In this document: positions 53,880 to 63,504 of the stretch, piece by piece
Numbering within the stretch: the first letter of the stretch is position 1
Layout of the letters: each line of letters begins with the position of its first letter
NCBI GenBank assembly: GCA_949775045.1
Contig: OX459101.1
Coordinates: 9,761,101 to 9,825,100, forward strand
Length of the DNA stretch: 64,000 bases
Direction: 5' to 3'
Source: Metridium senile
Lineage: Eukaryota > Cnidaria > Anthozoa > Actiniaria > Metridiidae
The notes under the pieces: generated by a model
The model's input: only the letters and a program-made list of their open reading frames with translations
Told to the model about the DNA's origin: nothing
Database searches by the model: none
Program-made: the position numbers and the translations under genes

Positions 53880-53980
53880 GATAGACCCTTGCAATTGAGG
53901 GTGGCATCCATCAACCCCTAAAAGGTACGACTAGCATGCCCACCCCACGGATACGAGTCATACACCTCCCCGGGTAATGA
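53880..53980. mobile_element. Fragment of the CCCGGG element family
   Basis: CCCCTAAAAGGTACGACTAG and CACCTCCCCGGG preserve the sub-terminal and terminal phrases seen in 47859-48082 and 63167-63406; the rest is unrelated or decayed. Confidence 0.55.
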
Positions 53981-54107
53981 ACCTAATCAAAAATAGCCCA
54001 TCCATTTTTCGTGCTGCCATCCATTTTCTACCTTCTTATAACCCTCATAGCTAATTGAAAGGCATTATTGTTATTGTGAAAGTATAGAGAATATTGACTT
54101 ATCTCAC

Positions 54108-54268
54108 TAGACCGCTTTACCTTCCACTTCAGATCACGTGATGCTACCCTTAGGGGTTGATTCTTTTAAATGTAAATGATATAACACGTTCATCATAAAG
54201 GAGCAATTCCCAAGAGAATGTCACGTGGTCTGAAATGGGAAATTTTCTTACGGAGGTAAAGAGGTCTT
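54108..54268. mobile_element. Inverted-repeat element, TAGACCTCTTTACCTTCC family, copy 2
   Basis: TAGACCGCTTTACCTTCC and GGAGGTAAAGAGGTCTT ends. CACTTCAGATCACGTGATGC pairs with GTCACGTGGTCTGAAATGGG, better than in the copy at 4667-4834, so this copy keeps more of the original symmetry. Confidence 0.88.
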
Positions 54269-54762
54269 CTATTCAATTCCGTGTTGAAAAAAAAACTACT
54301 GCTTTCCAATCAGTTCTTTTGTGATATCCGACCGATAAAGATAATATAGATAGCTGTTTAACTATGAATCGTGAAAAGTAATCAATACTACAAAATAACA
54401 ATTTGGGGAGACAGTGAGTCTACAATTAAATTTTGTTTTTCACTAAAACAAGATTGGCATGCAGCGTTTTATTAGGGCTACAAAAACTAATTGAATATAT
54501 TTAATATGTCTATAGGTTTGAATCTGAGAAATTGGAAAATTAGCTGACATTTTTCTGCCGTCGATTGTGACGGTAATAAGTTCTGTTCATAAAATAAGGC
54601 AATTGGATTATAAACGTACTTTAAAGGCCCACTTTCGCCGGCTTAATTCACGGCAGCCTTATAATCCTTATTTTTGAAGAAGATGTAAACCCATTATTCC
54701 ATTCCTTTTGTTATATGTATACACCCTTTCCGAGAAACTTTGTCGACTCCATCTTGGTTATT
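54269..54762. other. Single-copy DNA
   Basis: No feature recognised. Confidence 0.4.
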
Positions 54763-55110
54763 TTTCACCGATATTCACTTAGCGGCTCTGGCGAACATTT
54801 TTCAATATATTCCCGTAACTCTTGGAAAAAATTAGTGTCTTTGAAAACCTCCTTAGAATATGCATATATGTCTGGTTATTAATATAATTTATAATTCTTT
54901 TAGATCGATATTTAAGCATTAAAATTAAGAATTGATTTTCAAGAAAATGACGATATTCACTTAGCGGCTCTGGCGAAAATCTTTCAATATATTCCCGTAA
55001 CTCTTGGAAAAAATTAGTGTCTTTGAAAACCTTTAAAATATATACATATATTTCCTGATATTATTATTTTTAGATCGATATATAAGCATTAAACTTTAGA
55101 ATTGATTTTC
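54763..55110 (+). repeat. Two tandem ~184-bp units
   Basis: GATATTCACTTAGCGGCTCT starts at about 54769 and 54952. Both continue TTCAATATATTCCCGTAACT + CTTGGAAAAAATTAGTGTCT + TTGAAAACCT, TTTTAGATCGATAT and AGAATTGATTTTCAAGAAA. ATATTCACTT near GCTxTGG also appears at 15603. Confidence 0.94.
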
Positions 55111-55639
55111 AAGAAATTGACGGACGTATTATAAGAACTGTGATAATTGCTCAGCAAATTCTGATAATAAATATGATTAAACAGGTGACAGTTTTCTTAT
55201 CATAGAGACATTTACAAGTGGATTAGTCAGTTCTGACGTCAAAGCGAACATATCTGCCGCATATATTATATACATTTGTCTATCCATACGGTTAAATTCG
55301 AAGAAAATTAGCTTCGATTCTAAAAGCTGTTTGTTATCAAGTTTAGGTCATTATCTACCATGGAATCCGAAACCGCCCGTAGAAAAACTAAACGCCCCTT
55401 CTATGACGATATTGCGGCATTTTTTCAAACTATCCATATCTTTACTGATTGTTGATCGCTATATAGAATCAAATAGCAATTTTATCAGAAGAAAATTTAA
55501 AGCTTATAATTCAAGTAAAAAATCTATCTATTTTTTATTTTTATCGTTGTTTTTCGATAGTGCACAAAAACTCTTTAACGTAAATGCAAAGAAAAAGTAA
55601 CGAAAAAAGAGCGAAAAGAGTAACTATCGCTCAGTAGGT
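55111..55639. other. Single-copy DNA
   Basis: An 89-residue + frame at 55331-55600 has no recognisable domain. Confidence 0.4.
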
Positions 55640-55830
55640 GGACGTACAGTGACGTAGTTTGCCATGGTTTTGCCAACCAACCTTTGTTATTAGAACAAAG
55701 AAAATTAAAAAATCTATTGTGAAAATGGTTGGCAAATTAGCATCACAATTATTATACCAACACTTGGAAACACTACGCACGCCTATTGAGGTTCGAATTA
55801 ACCGGCTTGCCCATAACAATGAATTGACAT
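55640..55830 (-). mobile_element. tRNA-related SINE-like repeat, copy 2
   Basis: Shares with 40394-40610 the body GTTTTGCCAACCAACC, TTATTAGAACAAAGAAAATT + AAAAAATCTATTGTGAAAAT + GGTTGGCAAATT, ATTATACCAACACTTG and ACACTACGCACGCCTAT. On the minus strand ATTCGAACCT fills the B-box position. The A-box half is not recognisable. The 126-residue minus frame at 55631-56011 overlaps it. Confidence 0.62.
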
Positions 55831-56683
55831 ACCTATCTTTATGCAAAACAGAAAAATTCGGCCATACATCCAGACCAAGCACTGAATCGTCGTATGGATT
55901 TATATTAAGGTAGCAGATTTCGGCCCACCCTTTACTTTCGTTGGCCGACGGATAGTTTCGCAGTCGAAGAGGGAGGAAATGCTCGGAAATTAGACCACGT
56001 ACTGCACGCACCTTGCAACTAGATCATCGATCGTATCTACCGATCGTTCAGGACGATACAAAAACCTACTGAATCTGGTATATGAAAAAATATTTTTATC
56101 ACAATTTCATTTCACCATGGCGCGATAGTTTGTCTTGCGAAAGACCAAGGAATGTTTTATTTTTATTTCATTTTTGTATTATTATTTTTTTACTTTATTT
56201 ATATATATATATATTTTTCAAAAATAATGATATGAACATTGCTAATTGATAAATTACGACGGCCCCATACAAAGAAATCTTTTGCTCAAATCGATGCTAA
56301 AAAATCAAGGTATCAACTTCGTAAAGTGGCTCCGATTGAGTATATGTTTCTATTTCCCATAACAGGATGTGTGCAGGTCATTTAAGCCATTTACCGAACA
56401 ATTGGACAAACAAGCCTAAAGCACTGTAAATAACTCTCAGATCATTTACCTAGTTATTAACCGAAGCGGAGATTCAAAGGCCTTCAAAGTGGTTTACCGT
56501 TGTATGGCGGGATACACCAAAGAGTGGCTTAGCTCTGCACTTTTACAAGCTCTACTCGATTTTATCATTTTTTAATTATTTTTATATTATTATTTTGACC
56601 CTTGTCTGGTTTGCTTTGTTAGATTTCATTTTTTCATTTTTTTTTTTCGTTTTCTCTTTCTTACGTATAGTTTTAGTTCTTCA
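55831..56683. other. Mostly single-copy DNA
   Basis: Covers the upstream part of the 126-residue minus frame (55631-56011), whose sequence I do not recognise. A T/A-rich stretch with TATATATATATATA at 56200-56213. A T-rich stretch at 56625-56660. Confidence 0.4.
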
Positions 56684-56815
56684 ATGTCAATGTTTTGTTT
56701 TGTGTTTTCTTGTATGTCAATGTTTTGTTTTGTGTTTTCTTGTATGTCAATGTTTTGTTTTGTGTTTTCTTGTATGTCAATGTTTTGTTTTGTGTTTTCT
56801 TATATGTCAATGTCT
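56684..56815 (+). repeat. 30-bp minisatellite, about 4.4 copies
   Basis: ATGTCAATGTTTTGTTTTGT + GTTTTCTTGT repeats exactly at 56684, 56714, 56744 and 56774, with a fifth partial unit. Because 30 is a multiple of three it keeps frames open (MSMFCFVFSC and similar), which accounts for the 93- and 103-residue frames. Confidence 0.96.
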
Positions 56816-56885
56816 TCATTTGATGTTTTTTTGTTCTCAGTTTGTTTTATATTTATGTTTTGCATCTTGTTTTTAAGTATTTTTA

Positions 56886-57680
56886 AGGTTAATAGGGAAG
56901 GTACGTTTTTTATTGGGGGGAGGGCTGGAGCCTCAGAGGGGAGGGTCATTAGTCAAATTTATAAGCTTAAGGGGAGGGCCACATATTTCACTTGAAGCTA
57001 ATCAAGGGGAGGGTCATTCTTTTAAGTTGCACCCTAGCTATTAGAACTCATTTTAATTTTATCATATTTATGTTATTTTATTTTACGTATGAAACAATTA
57101 TCTCAACCTTGATAATAAATTGGAATTTCAATATTTTCAGTGTATTCGACTAGCGATACTGAGGAAAATACTGACTCTGACTAGAGTCATTTTTACTTTT
57201 CTTTTGTTCTTTTTTAACCAGTACGAACTAATCTAGTCATTTTTCTTTCACGGGTTAAATAAAATCACTCTAGACAAAGGACTACTATACTACAAATTAT
57301 TTGTGTAAATAATTATATGTATAAACACGAAAACGCTCAACAAGTTGTGAATTTATTACCGTTCGGCGTAGTTCATGTGTTGTATTCGTTCTCAATCAAA
57401 TACTACTTGACATATGAAATTAAAATGAGCTTTGCAGTTTTTGTTTATAATAGAAGTATGTGATTATTTTAATATATTTATTAGCCGTGCATGTTCAAAA
57501 TTCATGCCGAAACTGCCGAGAGAAAAATCCTCTTGTGTAAATAGAACCTGAGTGTGACCATGGGGGGAGGGCCATGGGTATTTTTCGCATACTTGGTGGG
57601 GAGGGTCATAAGTTTAGTTTTGGAATGACTGGGGAGGGTCAAACGTTTTTTAGGAAAAATTACTCTGAATTCTCCAGCCC

Positions 57681-57715
<35 letters not shown>

Positions 57716-57735
57716 AATAAACGTACCTTCCCTTA
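56886..57735. mobile_element. ~850-bp element with GGGAAGGTACGTTTxTTATTGGGG ends
   Basis: The left end AATAGGGAAGGTACGTTTTT + TATTGGGGGGAGGGCTGGAG is inverted at the right as CTCCAGCCCT, a C run, AATAATAAACGTACCTTCCC + TTATT. Next to each end are GGGGAGGGTCA words in the same sense as the G-rich strand (56939, 57004; 57577-57650 also in + sense), so the sub-terminal repeats are partly direct. The ~500-bp core includes a lone CACGGGTTAAAT end at 57251. No coding frame. Confidence 0.82.
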
Positions 57736-59205
57736 TTTCCTTTTTTCTTCTTCTTTGATTTAACTTGAAATTGTTGAACATATTTTTTAGTATTTTTGCC
57801 TTTCGTTCTTTTCTCTTTTATTTCTCTTTCATTTTCTCTTGTTTGTCTTCTTTTTCTCTTTAGTTTAAACTGTGTTAATTTTCCGTTGTACTTACAGTGA
57901 CGCCAGCTAATTGGGTAGTGTTAAATTATCAATTCATGTGTAATTTCATTGCTCTATTTTTCTCAGCCAATTATTTTTGGAATGAGAAAGTGAGTCACAT
58001 TTGCATTTGAACTTGGAAATTACAAGATAATATCGCAAGTTACTATAGCTATTATAGCAGAGTTTTTTCAGAAAATGGTATCCAAGGAATACAATCATAT
58101 GGATCAAAAGAAAATATACCTGCAAAATTCCCAACTATTTTTGAAAAGTATCTATAATCAATTTGTTGGCCATTAAAGCTTGATGTTCGTCGCTCTAGCT
58201 TTGGTGCACTAAATATATTTTTTAAGACCAACTGTTTCTCAAAATTCCTTACGTATAGATGGCGAAAATGGCAACAATTTGTAACATTTCATAAGATAAA
58301 GATCAAAAGTACACCATAAAACCACACAAATTTGTGTTTTAAATTCAATTTTCGATCTTCAATTTTGAAATAACAATGTTTCTTTGAAGACCCATGCATT
58401 GAGCGCACGGCTTTATTTTGGGGGAAGACTTAAAAAACAAATCCCTAAATTAACTTAAAACTGTCCTATATTTCTACGAAATTAAATTTCTACAAAAAAT
58501 AACCAAAAAATTATACCTTCATGCATTTGAGAAAACGTTAAATTTTAAAATTTCTACAAACTGACAAAAGCTAATTAACAAAAAATTCAAATCATTTCTC
58601 GAAAATTCTGAACTTACATTTATACAAAGATATAGAAATGACAACTATATGCATTTAACTAAATTCTAATTCATAAATTCTACAGAAAATTACATTTACA
58701 AACATCATAACAAACTTACCGATTCGTTGCTATCATTAACTCCCTTGAAAACCTCTCAAGCCTTCGCTTTTTGTTTCGATCTGATAACGAGGCGACTGAA
58801 TACGTTAAAGATATAGCTGATATCACTGGCTATTTGCGGCGAACCAAAGGCACAATTACGAGGCAATTTACTCGTCTTTTGGTATTTTGAATAAACCAGG
58901 AAATAGGAAGCATACACGCACTTTCTTTAACCTTGAACGACAAATATTGGATACTAACATGAGAATACAGCTATTTTAAACAACGTTGAATACTGAAAGG
59001 TGCATTGCAAGACCAAACGGCATTGTGGGTCTCGTTAATTTGAAATAAAAAATAAATTTACAGCGATATTTACTCCCAATAACTAGCTCGTATACTGTTT
59101 TGAATAGAATGCACTGAGCATAAAGTAACTAATTATTATTTCTTTCACTTTAAACAATATTACACGACCAAATATGCATTTCGGACGTTAAATAAAGTTA
59201 TCATT
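57736..59205. other. Unassigned AT-rich DNA
   Basis: A T/C-rich stretch at 57736-57870, then ordinary sequence without repeats, foldbacks or convincing frames. Confidence 0.45.
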
Positions 59206-59209
59206 ATTA

Positions 59210-59660
59210 ATTCCTTTCCCTTTCCTCTTTCTTGGCTTTCCATTCCATTCCGTCTTTCTTGCCCTTCCTTTCCCTTCCTTTCCCTTCCCTCCGTTTCTTG
59301 CTTTTCCTTTCCATTCCCTCTTTCTTGCCCTTCCTTTCCCTTCCCTCTTTCTTGCCTTTCCTTTCCATTCCCTCTTTCTTGCCCTTCCTTTCCCTTCCCT
59401 CTTTCCTGCCCTTCCTTTCCCTTCCTTTCCCTTCCTTTCCCTTCCTTTCCCTTCCCTCCGTTTCTTGCTTTTCCTTTCCATTCCCTCTTTCTTGCCCTTC
59501 CTTTCCATTCCCTCTTTCTTGCCTTTCCTTTCCCTTCCCTCTTTCTTGCCTTTCCTTTCCCTTCCCTCTTTCTTGCCTTTCCTTTCCCTTCCCTCTTTCT
59601 TAACCTTCCTTTCCCTTCCCTCTTTCTTAACCTTCCTTTCCCTTCGGCCTTCCTTTCTTT
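59210..59660. repeat. Polypyrimidine minisatellite
   Basis: About 450 bp in which the + strand is nearly all C and T, with a ~30-bp unit CCTTTCCCTTCCCTCTTTCT + TGC. The Lys/Gly/Glu/Arg frames on the minus strand (up to 180 residues) and the Pro/Ser/Phe/Leu frames on the plus strand are purely compositional. Confidence 0.97.
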
Positions 59661-59689
59661 TCTTTTTTCTAGATTTAAACAACTATGTT

Positions 59690-60360
59690 GGTTCGATAGC
59701 AAATGTCATATAAACAGTATATAATAGTGTAGAATAACGTTTCAGACATTTGGATTATCAAACAAAGTTTAAAATACAACGTATATTCCACTTCATTCCT
59801 TTTCTAGTTCTAGTTTTTAATATCTATCTTGGATCGATAGCAAATGTATTATATAGACTATATCAAAAATGAGTAAAAATGACTGACTTTTCGGACGCTT
59901 ACTTTTAAAGTACCTCTTTATCACCGTATAAAAGTGAGGCAGAGATAAATGATGTTTCGTTGGAGTATCTCTCTTTTTATCCACCGTATACTATAAAAGA
60001 CAGATAAGACTTTACTGAAGTATTCGACGTTAATCTTTCGTAAGTGCTAGTTTTAAAAATCTATCTTGGATCGATAGCAAATGTATTATATAGACTATAT
60101 CAAAAATGAGTAAAAATGACTGAATTGTCGGACGCTTACTTTTAAAGTACCTCTTTATTCACCGTATAAAAGTGAGGTAGAGATAAATGATGTTTCGTTG
60201 GAGTACCTCTCTTTTTATCCACCGTATACTATAAAAGACAGATAAGACTTTACTGAAGTATTGGACGTTAATCTTTCGTAAGGGCCAATCGTACACCGTA
60301 TAAAAGAGAGATAAGATGTTTACTGACGTTTTGGACGTTAATCCTTCATCAGGGTTAATG
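59690..60360 (-). repeat. 237-bp tandem units with hammerhead-like motifs
   Basis: CTATCTTGGATCGATAGCAA + ATGTATTATATAGACTATAT occurs at 59825 and 60062 (period 237), with a truncated third copy at 59690 cut by the pyrimidine tract. Each unit contains GACGTTAATCTTTCGTAAG and CCGTATAAAAG words several times. At 60323-60354 the minus strand reads CCTGATGAAGGATTAACG + TCCAAAACGTCAG, which holds an exact CUGAUGA box, a GGA/TCC stem and AAAAC in place of GAAAC. Confidence 0.88.
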
Positions 60361-60429
60361 ATCACTAATCTACAAACCGTATAAAAGATTTTCGAGCGTT
60401 AATTTCTTGTCGGAGTACTACTAAAGCGG

Positions 60430-60702
60430 TTATCCCTAGAATCTCTGTTATGAAAGTTTAGATTTCGAATGGGAGTTTTCCTAGCTATTTGCATGTGTTG
60501 CCTATTTTGTCGCTCAATAGTTCTACAGTATCAGTCATATTTTTTACAGTGTTACAAATTTAATTCTATTACCTATCGCCGATAGGTAATAGAATGAAAA
60601 TTGTAACACCGTAAAAATTATATCTAGAATCTTTGTTATGAAAATTTAGATTTCGAAGAGAGTTTTCCTATTTGCGTGTGTTGCTTATTTTCAGTCACAA
60701 CC
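60430..60702 (+). repeat. Direct repeat split by a family 1 fragment
   Basis: AGAATCTCTGTTATGAAAGT + TTAGATTTCGAATGGGAGTT + TTCCTA (60439-60483) is repeated as AGAATCTTTGTTATGAAAAT + TTAGATTTCGAAGAGAGTTT + TCCTA at 60634-60678. The material between is the family 1 inverted dimer. Confidence 0.85.
60517..60627. mobile_element. Family 1 element, inverted partial dimer
   Basis: Plus-sense TTTTTTACAGTGTTACAAAT + TTAATTCTATTACCTATCG is directly abutted by minus-sense CGATAGGTAATAGAATGAAA + ATTGTAACACCGTAAAAA, a near-perfect palindrome of about 45 bp per arm with no spacer. The arms meet at CCTATCG|CGATAGG. The motif itself is absent. Confidence 0.85.
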
Positions 60703-61110
60703 TCTGATTTCTAAAAAAAAAATGTTTTTTTTGTAAGTGAAAATACTGTAAAAAATATCGAGCAAGAAAATTGGCACCAACAAGATAGGGAAAACTATAT
60801 TTGTTGTAAAAAGTAATTTTCTAAAGTATTTTCACAACCTCGGATTTCTCAAATCAAAAAAAAAAATACTGTTTATATGTAAGTGAAAATAACTGTAAAA
60901 ATATCGAGCAAGAAAATTGACACCAGCAAGATAGGGAAAACTATATTTGTTGTAAAGAGCGATTTTCGTATTTTCACAACTTCTGATTTCTCAAATCAAA
61001 AACATTTTTTGTTTATATGAATAAGTGAAAATAACTGTAGAAATATCGAGCAAGAATATTGACACCAAAAAGAAAAACAAAACTGTATTCGTTGTAAAGA
61101 GTAGTTTTTA
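60703..61110 (+). repeat. ~165-bp tandem units, 2.5 copies
   Basis: AAGTGAAAATACTGTAAAAA + ATATCGAGCAAGAAAATTGG lies at about 60736, 60893 and 61024. AGATAGGGAAAACTATATTT + GTTGTAAA and TTTTCACAACCTCGGATTTC accompany the first two; the third is diverged and shorter. Confidence 0.93.
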
Positions 61111-61494
61111 CCGTACCTTATATGAATTCTGTGTTTCCTAATCTGCTTGTTTTTGTCGCGTTTGTAGAAAGTATCGGCTTGAAACGAAAGACAGAGTTGT
61201 TATTGCAACAGCACTGCGGTACGTGGTTCGGCTATGATCCAACAACTTTGTTACATACACTTATTAGACTAATTAAGAAAAACATCCCTGCTATGAAATA
61301 AGTATTTTGTTGTGTTAAATTGCTCTAAGATAAGGCAATAAATATGGTAATTCGTTACAAAACAATTAGAGTAAAAAAAAATAAGAACTACAAAAATAAG
61401 AAATTATGGATTAAATAAAGTTCTTGACTTATAATACTAAATCTCCCGTTAAAACAACGAAATTCTGTATTCTGTATGTTAGCCTAGAGCAATA
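61111..61494. other. Single-copy DNA
   Basis: No feature recognised. Confidence 0.4.
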
Positions 61495-61560
61495 TTTACT
61501 CAAATTGGTCACCAAATTGATTCAGTGCATTAGAGGCTGGTCAGTCCAGAACAATAGTTA
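61495..61560 (+). repeat. Solitary unit of the 64-bp array of 44.4 kb
   Basis: CTCAAATTGGTCACCAAATT + GATTCAGTGCATTAGAGGCT + GGTCAGTCCAGAACAATAGT + TATTC matches the 44374-44640 units. It directly precedes the 58-bp array. Confidence 0.85.
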
Positions 61561-62640
61561 TTCTACAACAATAACCTCCATGTCCTTGACGAGAATATAT
61601 ATTGTAACCTGACTAAATACCTTAACAATAACCTCCATGTTCTTGACTAGAATAATGATTACAAACAACACTAAATGTCTCAACAATAACCTCCATGTCC
61701 TTGACGAGAATATATAATGTAATCTGACTAAATATCTTAACAATAACCTCCATGTTATAGACGAGAATAATGATTTTAAACAACACCACATATCTTAAAA
61801 ATAACCTCCATGTCCTTGACAAGAATGATGATTGTAAGCAACACTTAATATCTTAAAAATAACCTCCATGTTCTTGACAAGAATAATGATTGTAAGCAAC
61901 TTACACTAAATATCTCAAAAATAACCTCCATGTTCTTGATGAGATTAATGATTGTAAGCAACACTAAATATCTCAAAAATAACCTCCATGTTCTTGACAA
62001 GAATAACGATTGTAAGCAACTTACACTAAATATCTCAAAAATAACCTCCATGTTCTTGGCGAGAATAATGATTGTAAGCAACACTAAATATCTCAAAAAT
62101 AACCTCCATGTTCTTGACGAGAATAATGATTTTAAGCAACACTAAATATCTCAAAAATAACCTCCATGTTCTTGACAAGAATAATGATTGTAAGCAACTT
62201 ACACTAAATATCTTAAAAATAACCTCCATGTTCTTGACGAGAATAATGATTTTAAGCAACACTAAATATCTCAACAATAACCTCCATGTTCTTGACTAGA
62301 ATAATGACGGCTGCAATCAACACTAAATATCTGAACAATAACCTCCATGTCCTTGACGAGAATATATATTGTCACACTAAATGGCTCAAAAATAACGTCC
62401 ATGTTCTTGACGAGAATATATATTGTAACACTAAATGTCTCAACAATAACCTCCATGTTCTCAAAGTAAAACAACACTAAATATCCCAACAATAACGTCC
62501 ATGTTCTCAAAGTAAAACAACACTAAATATCCCAACAATAACGTCCATGTTCTCAAAGTAAAACAACACTACATATCACAACAATAACGTCCATGTTCTT
62601 GACAAGAATGATAATTGGAAGCAACACTGAATATTTAAAA

Positions 62641-62830
62641 TAAACATAAACCAAATAATTTTACAACGTTTCCAAGTTTCCATGACTTCATCATTGTAAG
62701 CCTCCATCACAGACGTCTGCAACGGAGGGTAATCATCAGGAATTAAAAAACAATTGTTCATTTATTTCAGAAGATGAAGCCATGGAGACTTCGAAACGTT
62801 GTTAAATTATTTCTATATTTAAATCGTGTA
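62641..62830. mobile_element. Inverted pair of a third hammerhead-like family
   Basis: The minus-sense copy (62640-62695) reads GATGAAGTCATGGAAACTTG + GAAACGTTGTAAAATTATTT. The plus-sense copy (62773-62820) reads GATGAAGCCATGGAGACTTC + GAAACGTTGTTAAATTATTT. They face outward around ~75 bp containing CCATCACAGACGTCTGCAAC. The layout (GATGAAG, hairpin-capable 10-12 bp, CGAAACGTT) parallels families 1 and 2, but the sequences are otherwise unrelated. It interrupts the 58-bp satellite. Confidence 0.75.
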
Positions 62831-63166
62831 GCTAGAAGTTCTTTTGTTCGGATACCATGTTCTCAAACACACATAATAATAAATAGACACTAAATATCCC
62901 AACAAGAATATCCATGTTATAGATGAGAGCTAGCACTGTAAGCCACACTAATTATCTCAACAATAACCTCCATGTTATAGATGAGAGCTAGCACTGTAAG
63001 CCACACTAATTATCTCAACAATAACCTCCATGTTATTCACGAGAGCAATGATTGTCAACAACACTAAATAACCTCCATGTTAAAGATGAGAGCAATGATT
63101 GTAAGCAACACTAAATATCCCAACAATAACGTCCATGTTCTTGAGCATGAATAATTATATTTGTAA

Positions 63167-63406
63167 CCCGGGGGGGGGGGGGGTTCTCCCTTTATCCAAG
63201 TGGTAGGGGTGATCGGCGTACCTTTTAGGGTTAAAATATTTCCAGTGCGTACCTTTTAGGGTTCATTTAGAGTTTTGGCTCAAAAATCAGTTGTAAGGGT
63301 CGTTTTTACTCTGTTTTATTTTTATCTGTGCGTACCTTTTAGGGGTCATTTTCAAAATCTCCGCCGATCACTCCTACCACTTGGACAAATGGAGTACCCC
63401 CCCGGG
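63167..63406. mobile_element. Complete 240-bp CCCGGGGG foldback with 8-bp target duplication
   Basis: Starts CCCGGGG and ends CCCCGGG. Inward, TTCTCCCTTTATCCAAGTGG + TAGGGGTGATCGGCG is inverted as CGCCGATCACTCCTACCACT + TGGACAAATGGAGTACC. The octamer ATTTGTAA lies on both sides (63159-63166 and 63407-63414), and the 58-bp satellite unit resumes exactly after it. An 8-bp duplication with short non-coding body points to a hAT-type MITE, though P and Merlin elements also make 8-bp duplications. The interior has GCGTACCTTTTAGGG three times. Confidence 0.93.
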
Positions 63407-63504
63407 ATTTGTAAGCAACACTAAATATCTCAATAATAACCTCTATGTTCTCAAACAAAAATCTCCATGTTATAGATGAGAATAATGATTGTAAACAACA
63501 CTAA

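Larger units (their letters stand above)
61561..63504 (+). repeat. ~58-bp satellite, about 25 units, with insertions
   Basis: AATAACCTCCATGTTCTTGA + CGAGAATAATGATTGTAAGC + AACACTAAATATCTCAA repeats from 61561 to about 62640, resumes at 62875-63158 and again at 63407-63504. Some units carry an extra CTTACA (61897, 62017, 62197), so a two-unit ~120-bp higher-order pattern is visible around 61860-62210. Gaps are occupied by the segment at 62641-62850 and the element at 63167-63406. The overlapping 60-80-residue frames on both strands are the repeat. Confidence 0.96.

Noticed and set aside
56595..56995. Possible membrane protein with FCFVFSCMSM repeats
   Set aside because: A 30-bp minisatellite, a multiple of three, keeps the frames open; no conserved flanking coding sequence.
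59160..59702. 180- and 164-codon Lys/Gly/Glu/Arg frames
   Set aside because: Purely compositional readings of a CT/GA minisatellite; several overlapping frames on both strands are open for the same reason.
60159..60365. 68-codon minus frame containing DEGLTSKTS
   Set aside because: It is the translation of the GATGAAGGATTAACG motif in the 237-bp repeat; the peptide is a by-product of a structured DNA/RNA motif.
61561..62640. CRISPR-like 58-bp periodicity
   Set aside because: The whole unit is repeated; there is no variable spacer and no cas gene.
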